A stretch of DNA of 11,848 nt from an uncultured Porphyromonadaceae bacterium (GTDB taxonomy: Bacteria > Bacteroidota > Bacteroidia > Bacteroidales > Muribaculaceae). The position numbers and the translations under genes were made by a program. The DNA lies in contig URMS01000043.1 of assembly GCA_900548975.1 (NCBI GenBank), positions 1-11,848 of the forward strand, read 5' to 3'. Under the pieces are notes generated by a model. It was given only the letters and a program-made list of their open reading frames with translations. It did no database searches and was not told the origin of the DNA. The first letter of the stretch is position 1; each line of letters starts with the position of its first letter. This document shows, in pieces, positions 1 to 7,525 of the stretch.

Positions 1-119
1 TCGAAGACGGCAACATGACCCTCGAGCAGCTTGTGGAATACGCAAAGACCCAGCCCGAACCCGCCGTAACATCCGGCAAGCAGGAGCTTTACGAGGCTAT
101 TGTGAACATGTATGCCTGA
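1..119 (+). CDS. C-terminal end of an unidentified protein (partial)
   Basis: An open frame runs from the window edge (first whole codon at base 3) to a TGA at 117-119, giving the last 38 residues. They begin EDGNMTLEQLVEYAK and end IVNMYA. The fragment is acidic and probably helical, with no cysteine, motif or membrane segment. Good codon use, the hairpin terminator just downstream and convergence with the minus-strand gene at 221 support it as the true end of a gene. I do not recognise the family, and no function is offered. Confidence 0.6.
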   Translation, partial: EDGNMTLEQLVEYAKTQPEPAVTSGKQELYEAIVNMYA

Positions 120-123
120 TAGA

Positions 124-149
124 GTTACAAGTTAGAAGTTACAAGTTAG
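124..149. repeat. 12-bp tandem direct repeat in the 3' spacer
   Basis: GTTACAAGTTAG occurs at 124-135 and again at 138-149, separated by AA. It lies between the stop of the partial gene and the terminator hairpin. Short AT-rich repeats of this style are common between genes in Bacteroidales. No function is evident. Confidence 0.75.
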
Positions 150-158
150 TAATTAGAC

Positions 159-220
159 GTCAGGAGTTGCAGAGCGCGATGCCGCTGCAACTCCTGACTT
201 GTTTCTTCCGTTATTTTTTT
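159..220 (+). terminator. Hairpin terminator between convergent genes
   Basis: A perfect 14-bp inverted repeat, GTCAGGAGTTGCAG at 159-172 and its complement at 185-198, encloses a 12-nt loop. On the plus strand it is followed by a T-rich stretch ending in a run of eight T at 214-221. It follows the partial gene stop by 39 nt. The minus-strand gene converges on it from 221, so it may act in both directions. On the minus strand no T-run follows, so the plus direction is better supported. The T-run starts 15 nt after the stem, which is not ideal. Confidence 0.65.
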
Positions 221-1156
221 TCAGTTGCCGAAACTGAGGGTGGTGAGATAGTTTGGCGCACTGTAACCATTGGACTGAGATACGAACGACAGCCTGATAA
301 ACTGGTTGCCTGTACCCCACCATGTAGCTTCCATTCCGGCAGCTGTGTTCTGCAGACTTACGGGAGGTCCATAGGCTCTGACGAGCGATCCGTACACAGT
401 GTTGTAGCGGCTGGTATCGTAATATCCTGTCGTGTACATGAACCTCGATCCGCACAGACCGCCCATATCGTTATAGAAAAGGAGCGCGTCGGGCCACATG
501 AGGTTGAGCATGGGCACATTGTTCACAAACACGGTATTGTTGTTGTACGCATTGACGGTATAACCGCTGTTTATGAGCGCATTGACCGACAGATTGACCG
601 TAGTACCGAGGGCGATTCCCAAAATGGTGCTGAAAGGACGCCAGTTATGCGGGGCGTGCCAGCGGGGAGGAGGCACCGGACGGAACCATCCGTGGTGCGG
701 AGGCATAGGACGGTTGTAGCCGTGATGATGATGCACCTGAGGCGGCCGCGGCGGACGATAATCGGGTCGGTGCTGAGGCACGTGATGGCCGGCGCCGGGC
801 CCGTGACCGAAAGAAGGACCGATGTTGCCGGGTCGATAATTATCGGGACGGGGATTATTCGGACGATTGTTGTCGGGACGCTGGTTACCCGGACGAGTAT
901 TCCCGGGGCGATTGTTGCCTGGACGTTCCTGGCCGTGATGGCCGTTACCGGGACGTTGCTGCGGTGCCGGACGGTTGTTGTGCTGCTGACCGCCGTTGCC
1001 GTGCGAAGGACGGCCGTTGTTGCCGGGCCGCGACTGAGGCTGCGAGCGCTGGGGCTGTTCGCGTCCGCGGTCATTGCGTCCGCGGGCTTCTGCCACCGGA
1101 CAGAGAAGAGCGCCGCTCAAAAGCAGGATAGCTACATATAGGAATAATCTTTTCAT
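221..1156 (-). CDS. Secreted low-complexity protein with RPGN-type repeats
   Basis: A 311-residue protein starting at an ATG (1154-1156). Residues 1-24 form a signal peptide (MKRLFLYVAILLLSGALL, likely cleavage after AEA), so it is exported. Residues 25-172 are low complexity, rich in Pro, Arg, Asn, Gly, Gln and His. They include seven back-to-back five-residue units of the form xRP(G/D/N)N at about 77-111 and a four-histidine run at 142-145. Residues 173-311 look folded, with a hydrophobic stretch (ILGIALGTTVNLSVNALI) and many Tyr, Asn and Trp residues (MEATWWGTGNQFIRLSF). Exported proteins with a disordered RPGN-like N-terminal half and a small C-terminal domain recur in gut Bacteroidales, but I know no function. 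Nearly the whole length is also open on the opposite strand, a by-product of the repetitive composition. It lies 67 bp downstream of the GH2 gene and could be co-transcribed with it or use a weak promoter of its own. Confidence 0.85.
   Translation of the reverse strand: MKRLFLYVAILLLSGALLCPVAEARGRNDRGREQPQRSQPQSRPGNNGRPSHGNGGQQHNNRPAPQQRPGNGHHGQERPGNNRPGNTRPGNQRPDNNRPNNPRPDNYRPGNIGPSFGHGPGAGHHVPQHRPDYRPPRPPQVHHHHGYNRPMPPHHGWFRPVPPPRWHAPHNWRPFSTILGIALGTTVNLSVNALINSGYTVNAYNNNTVFVNNVPMLNLMWPDALLFYNDMGGLCGSRFMYTTGYYDTSRYNTVYGSLVRAYGPPVSLQNTAAGMEATWWGTGNQFIRLSFVSQSNGYSAPNYLTTLSFGN
824..928 (-). repeat. 15-bp-period coding repeat (xRPGN units)
   Basis: Seven imperfect tandem units encode the five-residue pattern xRP(G/D/N)N. 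The DNA units are similar but diverged, so the array is an old expansion rather than a recent perfect one. Further RPGN units lie just outside it, including one at residues 68-71. Confidence 0.7.
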
Positions 1157-1192
1157 AAGCGTTCTTTTTATTTATTAGATAAACAAAAAACG

Positions 1193-1200
1193 CAAAGGTT
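1193..1200 (-). promoter_or_regulatory. Weak candidate -7 element for the RPGN-repeat gene
   Basis: On the minus strand AACCTTTG lies 36 bp upstream of the ATG. It matches the Bacteroidetes TAnnTTTG element at all fixed positions except the first. No TTTG is present at the expected -33 spacing, so the gene may instead be read through from the GH2 gene upstream. Confidence 0.3.
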
Positions 1201-1223
1201 TAGAGTAAGCTCTGAAAAGATTT

Positions 1224-3026
1224 TTATTTAGTCTTATGAGTGTCTTTTTTCGATGAATAGAAGTCGCGCATTATATACCACGCTTTTTTGCGCTCGCCCC
1301 GGTCGGACACAAGGCCTTTGCGGTTGAATTCGAGGCCTTGCATCGGCGAGAAACGTGTCGGCGACCGGAAGTCGAAAAGTATCCACGGGCATACTCCCGC
1401 AAGATTAGGAATACCGGCGAACATCTTCAGGTTCTTGCGGTAAAGATCGGCCTGAAAGTCTTCGCTCCACGACCATTTTGCCTCCCGGTTACCGAAGCGT
1501 CCATACTGGGCCTCGCCTCCGAATTCAGAGAATATCAGCGGTTTGTCCGCGGCTACATTCCAGCCGGTATTTTCGGGAGCGACACGCCAGTTATCGTACC
1601 AGCCGACATATTTGTTCACCCCGACCACATCGACATAATCGAGCGCCGGATCGTCGGTTATTTCGTAGCAGTTCGAGTCGCTGTTCCACCGCGAGTTGTC
1701 GAAGGCTGCGCTAATGAGGCGGCTGTCGTCGATCGACAGAGCGGTATCTCGGAGCGAAGCCAGAAAATGATTGCGGGCTTCGGAGGGACGCGTCTCGTTG
1801 GATATGCCCCAGAAAACTACAGCTGCGCGGTTTTTGTCGCGGTTTACCATGTCGGCCATCATCGACTTGGCATGTGCAAGAGTGGAATCATTGTCAAACG
1901 CTATGTTCTGCCATATTGGAATCTCCTCCCAAAGCAGAATACCCATTTTCTCGGCAAGACGGACGGTGTGCTCGTTCTGAGGATAGTGCGCCAGACGCAC
2001 AAAATTGACACCGAGAGCCTTCGCCTCGTTCAAGAGCATTGCGGCATCGGTTTCGGAATAGGCGCGACCTTTGCGCTGCGGTATTTCCTCATGGAAACTT
2101 ACACCACAGAGGAATATTGGCTTACCATTGAGCAGAATCTCACGACCGCGCGTAGCGATATTGCGGAATCCGATCTGCTCCGATACGGTGTCGGAGCCGC
2201 AGATGAGCGTAACATCGTAGAGCTTGGGGTCGCCGACATCCCAGCGACGTAGTTTTTTTGCAGGAAAAGACAGCGAGGCTTTCCCGAGACTGTCTGTAGT
2301 CACCGACCGTGCGACTTTGAGTTCGGGAATCTGAAGCGATACGGTCTCGCCGCTCTGTTTTTCCGAAAGTACTATGTCGGCGTGTATCAGCTCCGGATCA
2401 TTTTTATCGAGCCGTATGTAGTAGTCTTTTATATGTTTTTCGGGAACTCTGACGATGAAGACGTCGCGTGTGATACCGCCGTAGTTCCACCAGTCGAAAT
2501 TCATGGCCGGAATGGCGTCGGGGTGACGGGCATTGTTCACGGCCACGGCTATAAAATTGTCTTTGTCGCGCACCTTGTCGGTAATGTCGAACTGGAACGG
2601 AGTGAAACCGCCCTCATGGCGCCCTATCGGTTCGGCATTGAGAAATACATCGGTCGCATAGGAAGCCCCGGCGAAATACAGATACAACTTTTCGCCTTCG
2701 GCAGGTGCGGGGATGTCGAAATAGCGACCATACCACACAGTGCCCTCATAGTATTTCAGTTCGGGCATCTGCGAATTGAAGTCGCCGGGCACATTAAGAG
2801 TCAGGCCCTCGTCGAAAGAAAATTCACGAAATTCATTATTGTTTTGCGGCTTGCGGTTTTTCCACATATCCCACCGGCCGCGTTCGTAGGGATCGATTAT
2901 GGCATGCCATTCGCCGTTGAGCGAGTAGGTGTCGCGCCCGTAGGCATTGGCTATCGGAGTTTCGGCCACAGCGCACACGGCCGACATGCAGAGTGCGGCG
3001 CTTGCCAACACATGTATATAATTCAT
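1224..3026 (-). CDS. Periplasmic glycoside hydrolase family 2, beta-glucuronidase-like
   Basis: A 600-residue exported enzyme hydrolysing terminal beta-linked sugars. The ATG at 3024-3026 begins a clear signal peptide (MNYIHVLASAALCMSAVCAVAET). A TTG nine codons further upstream is less likely, as it would place a promoter element inside the gene. GH2 domains follow in order: jelly-roll sugar-binding domain (about 30-195, with NFDWWNYGGITRDVF), immunoglobulin-like domain (about 200-290) and TIM barrel (about 300-600). Barrel signatures are VRLAHYPQN, the acid/base Glu411 in FWGISNE, the nucleophile Glu501 in LIFSEFGG, and CPWILFDFRSP. NRKG (Asn568, Lys570) matches the NxK motif that contacts the glucuronate carboxylate in gut beta-glucuronidases. 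The length and these positions are close to those of E. coli GusA (Glu413, Glu504, Asn566, Lys568). The active-site insertion called loop 1 in GusA appears absent here, as in types thought to act on larger glycans. Substrate is inferred; a beta-galactosidase or galacturonidase-type GH2 is possible. Confidence 0.9.
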   Translation of the reverse strand: MNYIHVLASAALCMSAVCAVAETPIANAYGRDTYSLNGEWHAIIDPYERGRWDMWKNRKPQNNNEFREFSFDEGLTLNVPGDFNSQMPELKYYEGTVWYGRYFDIPAPAEGEKLYLYFAGASYATDVFLNAEPIGRHEGGFTPFQFDITDKVRDKDNFIAVAVNNARHPDAIPAMNFDWWNYGGITRDVFIVRVPEKHIKDYYIRLDKNDPELIHADIVLSEKQSGETVSLQIPELKVARSVTTDSLGKASLSFPAKKLRRWDVGDPKLYDVTLICGSDTVSEQIGFRNIATRGREILLNGKPIFLCGVSFHEEIPQRKGRAYSETDAAMLLNEAKALGVNFVRLAHYPQNEHTVRLAEKMGILLWEEIPIWQNIAFDNDSTLAHAKSMMADMVNRDKNRAAVVFWGISNETRPSEARNHFLASLRDTALSIDDSRLISAAFDNSRWNSDSNCYEITDDPALDYVDVVGVNKYVGWYDNWRVAPENTGWNVAADKPLIFSEFGGEAQYGRFGNREAKWSWSEDFQADLYRKNLKMFAGIPNLAGVCPWILFDFRSPTRFSPMQGLEFNRKGLVSDRGERKKAWYIMRDFYSSKKDTHKTK

Positions 3027-3050
3027 AGTCTTGAGTAAGGTTAACAGTGG

Positions 3051-3058
3051 CAAATATA
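3051..3058 (-). promoter_or_regulatory. -7 promoter element of the GH2 gene
   Basis: TATATTTG on the minus strand is a full match to the Bacteroidetes TAnnTTTG element. It lies 24 bp upstream of the ATG at 3026 and just downstream of the efflux terminator. No good TTTG is seen 19-21 bp further upstream, so the -33 half is weak. The implied transcript starts only 15-20 nt before the ATG. Confidence 0.55.
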
Positions 3059-3095
3059 GGCATAAAACCGTCGTGCTTATGTAACGGATATGGCC

Positions 3096-3139
3096 AAAAA
3101 AGTAGCCCGCCGGATTCTGTGGTAGATTCCGACGGGCTA
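3096..3139 (-). terminator. Intrinsic terminator of the efflux operon
   Basis: A 16-bp stem pairs 3103-3118 with 3124-3139, with 14 of 16 pairs formed, a GC-rich base (AGCCCG/CGGGCT) and a 5-nt loop. On the minus strand it is followed directly by six T (3101-3096). It starts 10 nt after the pump gene stop and separates the operon from the GH2 promoter. Confidence 0.88.
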
Positions 3140-3149
3140 TAGTGAGATT

Positions 3150-6100
3150 TCAGATCTGCTGATCTCCGTTACCGGTATTCGAGGGAGGTGCGGGCGGAGT
3201 GTCGTCCGGCGTAGAGCCGAATACTTTCGAGAGATATTTTTCCTGGAAATTCTGGAGCAGTTCCCAGAAGTTTGGCACAAAGAGAGTACCGAGGACGGCG
3301 TTCACGGCCATACCCACGACCACTGCGCAACCCAGCGAAATACGGCTTGCCGCACCGGCGCCGGTGGCGAACATCATAGGCATCACACCGAATACGAAGG
3401 CCAGCGCCGTCATAAGAATAGGCCTTAGGCGGATATCGCCGGCATCGAGAGCAGCCTTGCGTATGGGCTGGCCCTGCTTCCGGAAGTCCATGGCATACTC
3501 CACGATAAGAATGGCATTTTTCGCCGCCATGCCCAACAGCAGTATTATGCCGATCTGGGTGTAGATGCTTATGCTTTCGCGCATGAACATACATCCGAGT
3601 ACCGCGCCAAGAATTGCCGTCGGTGTGGTTATGACAACGGCCACAGGGTCGGTCCACGATTCATACTGGGCCGCAAGCACCAGAATGGTGATGATAATAG
3701 CGAAAATAAGAGTCGTGCTGATGGTAGTGCCCGATTCGGTTTCCTGCAGGGCCTCGCCGGTCCATGCATAAGAGAACGACGGACCTATGCGGTCGCTCAT
3801 TATTTCCTCCATTGCGCGGATGCCCTGCGACGAGCTTACGTGCGGGGCTACCGAAGCCGTCACCGAGGCTGTGGTATACATGTTGTAGCGGCTGACCATA
3901 GCCTGACCCATGACAGGCTCCACGGTGGCGAAAGCACCGAATGGCACCATGTCGCCGAGCGAATTGCGCACACTTAGCGACAGCACGTCCTTCGCATGGT
4001 TGCGGGCTTCCTCGCGGCCGCTGACAAGGACCTCGTAGGTGCGGCCTAACTTCACGAAATCGTTTACATAATCGGTACCCATAAACGACGACAAGGCCGA
4101 GTATACACTTTCGAGTGTAAGACCGTGCATCTTCACCCTGTCGCGGTCGATTTTCACGGAATACTGTGGCACTTCGCCCTGATACAGGGTGGTCACTTTC
4201 TCTATTTCAGGATAGTCAGCAACAGCCTGCTGGATCTCGCCGACAACCTGCGCAAGTTCCTTAGGTCCGAGATTATTGATATCGAGAATCTGCATCTGAA
4301 GGCCACCCGACATACCCAGGCCGGGTATTGCCGGCGGATTGACAGAGAATACGATTGCTTCCTGACAAGCAGCCCCAATTTCCTCGGCACGCGCCATGAC
4401 AGCCTCCACGCTGTTTTCCTTGCCCTTGCGGTCTTTCCATGGCTTGAGCACCACGAACATGGAGCCGAGATTGCTCGACGCGCCTCCGGCAAGGAACGAC
4501 TGTCCGGCGACGGATATCACGTCCTTCACCTGCGGCAGTTGTTTGAGTTCGGCGCTAAGCGAGTTCATGATACTGTCGGTGCGGTTGAGCGAAGCACCGG
4601 TAGGCAGCTGCACGGAAGTCATGAAATAGCCCATATCTTCTTCGGGTACGTAGCTTGTCGGCCAGCGGAGGAATCCCCAGAATGCGGCGCCACAGATAGC
4701 TATGAACACTATCAGGGCGAGGACAGGCCGGCGCAGCATATGGCCTACAAGACCGGTATAGCCGCCGCGGACCTTGTCGTATGCGGCATTGAACCAGCGG
4801 AATACTATGAATTTCGGTTTACCGGTATTGGGCTTGAGGAAAAGCGCGCACATGGCCGGTGTGAACGTGAGGGCATTGAAACCCGAGAACGCCGTCGACA
4901 CCGCTATGGTAAGTGCGAACTGCTTGTAGAGCTGACCGGTGATACCCGATATGAATGCCGTAGGGATGAATACCGACAGAAGCACGAGGACCTCGCCGAC
5001 CACAGGACCCTGAAGCTCGTCCATGGCCTGCCGGGCGGCCTGCCGTGGCGTGAGCTTCCCCTGGTCGAGGATTCGCGAACAGTCCTCGACCACAACTATG
5101 GCATCGTCGACCACAATGGCGATGGCAAGCACCAGACCGAAAAGGGTTAGTGTATTGAGTGTGAAACCCATAAGTTTCATCACTGCAAAAGTGGCGATGA
5201 GCGATACCGGCACGGTAAGCATGGGGATAACAACCGCACGCCAGTTCTGCAGGAAAAGCATTATCACCAGCATGACGATGAGAGTGGTCTCGATGAAGGT
5301 GACTATCACCTCGTCGATGGATGCGGTGACGAAATCGGTGGTATTAAGAATAATGCGGTAATTCACATGTTCGGGGAAATACTGCTGGAGTTCGTCGAGT
5401 TTGTCCTCGACGGCATTTGCCACCGCGAGAGCGTTCGAGCCCGGGAGCTGATATACGCCGATGAGGCCGGCACTTTCGCCCGACACATGCGAAATCATGG
5501 AATAGGAGTTGCTGCCGAGTTCGACGGTGCCGATGTCGCGCAGACGCAGCATAGAGCCGTCGGGGTTGGCACGGACCACGATGTTGCCGAACTCCGAGGC
5601 ACTCGCCAGACACCCCTGCGCCGTAAGAGTGAACTCAAACTGCTGGCCCGAGGCATCGGGCGGCGCACCGACCGAACCTGCCGACACTTCCATGTTCTGG
5701 CTTGTGATAGCCTCCATGACATCGCTCGACGATATACCGCGCACACGCATCTTCTCGGGGTCGAGCCACACGCGCATACTGTATTCGCCCGAGCCGAAAG
5801 CCTCCACCTGCCCTACTCCGTCGATACGGGAGAGAGCGTCGACAATGTTGAGCTGGGCATAGTTGGTAAGATAGAGGCCGTCGTAGGTTTCGGGGCGGTC
5901 GGTCTCCAGAGCCACAAAGAGAATGATATTGGACGAGCGCGACATCACCGACACGCCCTGCTGCTTGACCGCCGACGGGAGCTGCGGCTCGGCAAGCGAC
6001 ACACGATTCTGCACCTTGACGGTAGCCATATCGAGGTCGGTGCCGTTCTCGAAGGTTATCTCGAGTGAATAATTGCCGTCGGAACTCGACGAGCTCATAT

Positions 6101-6332
6101 ACATCATGCCTTCCACGCCGTTGACCTGCTGCTCGATAGGCACACCGATGGTCTCTGATATTGTTTTTGCGTCGGCACCGGGGTAGGAGGCGCTGACAAA
6201 GACTGTCGGAGGGGTGATGTCGGGATACTGTGCCACCGGCAGCGACTTCACGGTCAGAAGCCCTGCAAGCACCATAAGCACCGCTATTACGGTGGCAAAT
6301 ATCGGCCGGTCGATAAAAAACTTACTGAACAT
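3150..6332 (-). CDS. RND efflux pump, inner-membrane transporter (AcrB/MexB type, HAE-1 family)
   Basis: A 1060-residue proton-driven transporter that would export hydrophobic or amphiphilic compounds through the adaptor and outer-membrane factor encoded just upstream. It opens with FFIDRPIFATVIAVLMVLAG, the conserved first membrane helix. The porter motif GADAKTISETIGVPIEQQVNG follows. Helix 4 carries the proton-relay pair Asp409-Asp410 (AIVVDDAIVVVED), and the partner Lys938 sits in GMAAKNAILIVEYA. Twelve membrane helices fall in the usual pattern: one, then a block of five, a large periplasmic loop, and the same again. Length is normal for the family (about 1030-1060). The C-terminal tail is Pro-, Thr- and Asp-rich. 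It is the last gene of the operon, 77 bp after the adaptor stop, with a terminator 10 nt beyond its stop. No substrate can be read from the sequence, and all key residues are present. Confidence 0.96.
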   Translation of the reverse strand: MFSKFFIDRPIFATVIAVLMVLAGLLTVKSLPVAQYPDITPPTVFVSASYPGADAKTISETIGVPIEQQVNGVEGMMYMSSSSSDGNYSLEITFENGTDLDMATVKVQNRVSLAEPQLPSAVKQQGVSVMSRSSNIILFVALETDRPETYDGLYLTNYAQLNIVDALSRIDGVGQVEAFGSGEYSMRVWLDPEKMRVRGISSSDVMEAITSQNMEVSAGSVGAPPDASGQQFEFTLTAQGCLASASEFGNIVVRANPDGSMLRLRDIGTVELGSNSYSMISHVSGESAGLIGVYQLPGSNALAVANAVEDKLDELQQYFPEHVNYRIILNTTDFVTASIDEVIVTFIETTLIVMLVIMLFLQNWRAVVIPMLTVPVSLIATFAVMKLMGFTLNTLTLFGLVLAIAIVVDDAIVVVEDCSRILDQGKLTPRQAARQAMDELQGPVVGEVLVLLSVFIPTAFISGITGQLYKQFALTIAVSTAFSGFNALTFTPAMCALFLKPNTGKPKFIVFRWFNAAYDKVRGGYTGLVGHMLRRPVLALIVFIAICGAAFWGFLRWPTSYVPEEDMGYFMTSVQLPTGASLNRTDSIMNSLSAELKQLPQVKDVISVAGQSFLAGGASSNLGSMFVVLKPWKDRKGKENSVEAVMARAEEIGAACQEAIVFSVNPPAIPGLGMSGGLQMQILDINNLGPKELAQVVGEIQQAVADYPEIEKVTTLYQGEVPQYSVKIDRDRVKMHGLTLESVYSALSSFMGTDYVNDFVKLGRTYEVLVSGREEARNHAKDVLSLSVRNSLGDMVPFGAFATVEPVMGQAMVSRYNMYTTASVTASVAPHVSSSQGIRAMEEIMSDRIGPSFSYAWTGEALQETESGTTISTTLIFAIIITILVLAAQYESWTDPVAVVITTPTAILGAVLGCMFMRESISIYTQIGIILLLGMAAKNAILIVEYAMDFRKQGQPIRKAALDAGDIRLRPILMTALAFVFGVMPMMFATGAGAASRISLGCAVVVGMAVNAVLGTLFVPNFWELLQNFQEKYLSKVFGSTPDDTPPAPPSNTGNGDQQI

Positions 6333-6338
6333 CTTGTC

Positions 6339-6422
6339 AATTAATAATTAAGAATTAAAGATGTGGAATTATTTTTTGCAGAGACTAATAATCGTTCAAT
6401 TATTAATTCTCAATTATTAATT
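6339..6422. repeat. AT-rich inverted repeat between adaptor and pump genes
   Basis: A 20-nt AT-only or nearly AT-only arm at 6339-6358 is the reverse complement of 6403-6422 with one mismatch, enclosing a 44-nt loop. The right-hand side also holds a 12-bp direct repeat, CAATTATTAATT, at 6397-6408 and 6411-6422. The arms cover the last codons and TGA of the adaptor gene on one side, and on the other end 6 nt before the pump ATG, where a ribosome would bind. An RNA stem could modulate pump translation; this is inference. Confidence 0.65.
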
Positions 6423-7525
6423 TTCGGACGCACTGTCATGCCCTCGCGCACTTTCAGGAGGGCCTTGGTGACATATCTGTCGCCGGCCTTTATGCCCGAA
6501 GTGACGATGCGGAGAGTGTCGGCGACTGTCTCGCCGGTCTTCACGGGTGTGTATACCACTTTGTTCGAATCGTTCACCACATAGATGTAGTCGCCGAGCT
6601 GATCGGTGGCTATGGCGGCTCCATTCACCAGGAGTGCCCGGGCATCGGTGCCGGAAGGCAGATATACGGTGGCATACATGCCGCTGCGCAGTTCGTTGTA
6701 GGGGTTGTCGATTCGGCCCTGAAGTTTCATGGTTCCTGTCGAGGTGTCGATACGCGGGGCCATATAGTCCAGCTTGGCTGTGTACTCATGCTTCAGAGGC
6801 TCGCTGAACACCACCTTGATACTGTCGAACAAGGCCGGATTTTCGGCGACACGGGCCTTGATATTTGCCAGAGCGTCGGCATCTTCGATGGAGAAGTCGA
6901 CATACATTGTCTTGTCGTGATATATCTTTGCAAGCGCCACCGGCGATCCTTCGCCACCGACAAACGAACCCACATCGTGTGCGGCAAGAGTAACGTGACC
7001 GTCGAAAGGCGCGCGGACCGTGCAGTACGACAGCTGAGTGCGGGCTGTCTGGAGAGCGGCCTCGGCGGTTTTGATAGAAGCTGCCGCCTCTTCGGTGGCG
7101 CTCTTGGCCTGCTCGACCTCCATCTTGCTCACGGCATCGCTTTCAAGGGCACGCTTCATGGCCTCGTAGCGGCTCGAAGAATAGTTGTAGGTCGCTTTGG
7201 CGGTGCTGAGTGCCGCCTCAGCCTGAGCCACGGCATCGCGATAGTTGCGGTCTTCGATGGTGAAGAGCACGGTACCCTCTTTGACGAAATCGCCCGGATT
7301 GTAGTTCTGAGTGAGGAGATAGCCGTTGACACGAGCCACAAGGTCGACTTCTCTTTTGGCAACAAGCGTACCGGGATATGTATTATGGAGCACCACAGAG
7401 TCGGTTTTTACTACGGCAACATCAATCTCGGGCGCTTCGGCCGGAGCCTTGCTCTCGCTTTTATGACACGACTGTATCAGCGCGGGAACAAACGGCATTA
7501 ACAGATAAAAAACAGATTTATTCAT
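6410..7525 (-). CDS. RND efflux periplasmic adaptor lipoprotein (AcrA/MexA type)
   Basis: A 371-residue membrane fusion protein that links the pump to the outer-membrane factor. The N-terminus is a lipoprotein signal with lipobox IQSC, giving acylated Cys20 and a membrane anchor. The beta-barrel and first lipoyl half follow (about 45-95, ARVNGYLLTQNYNPGDFVKEG). Next are the alpha-helical hairpin, rich in Ala, Glu and Lys (about 98-165, AEAALSTAKATYNYSSSRYEAMKRAL), and the second lipoyl half (CTVRAPFDGHV). The beta-barrel (DYMAPRIDTSTGTMKLQGRIDNP, with LRSGMYATVYLP) and the membrane-proximal domain close the protein (about 310-371). Size and order are typical. The start codon overlaps the end of the upstream gene by 8 bp (ATGAATAA), which suggests translational coupling. 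Confidence 0.95.
   Translation of the reverse strand: MNKSVFYLLMPFVPALIQSCHKSESKAPAEAPEIDVAVVKTDSVVLHNTYPGTLVAKREVDLVARVNGYLLTQNYNPGDFVKEGTVLFTIEDRNYRDAVAQAEAALSTAKATYNYSSSRYEAMKRALESDAVSKMEVEQAKSATEEAAASIKTAEAALQTARTQLSYCTVRAPFDGHVTLAAHDVGSFVGGEGSPVALAKIYHDKTMYVDFSIEDADALANIKARVAENPALFDSIKVVFSEPLKHEYTAKLDYMAPRIDTSTGTMKLQGRIDNPYNELRSGMYATVYLPSGTDARALLVNGAAIATDQLGDYIYVVNDSNKVVYTPVKTGETVADTLRIVTSGIKAGDRYVTKALLKVREGMTVRPKINN

Noticed and set aside
167..1141. Long plus-strand open frame opposite the RPGN-repeat gene
   Set aside because: It has no signal peptide or known motif and mirrors the repetitive composition of the minus-strand gene, which has a clear signal peptide.
1202..1213. Small stem AGAG/CTCT after the GH2 stop as a terminator
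   Set aside because: It has only four base pairs and no T-run downstream on the minus strand.
3027..3053. Upstream TTG start for the GH2 gene
   Set aside because: It would bury the signal peptide nine residues in and place the TATATTTG promoter element across the start codon.
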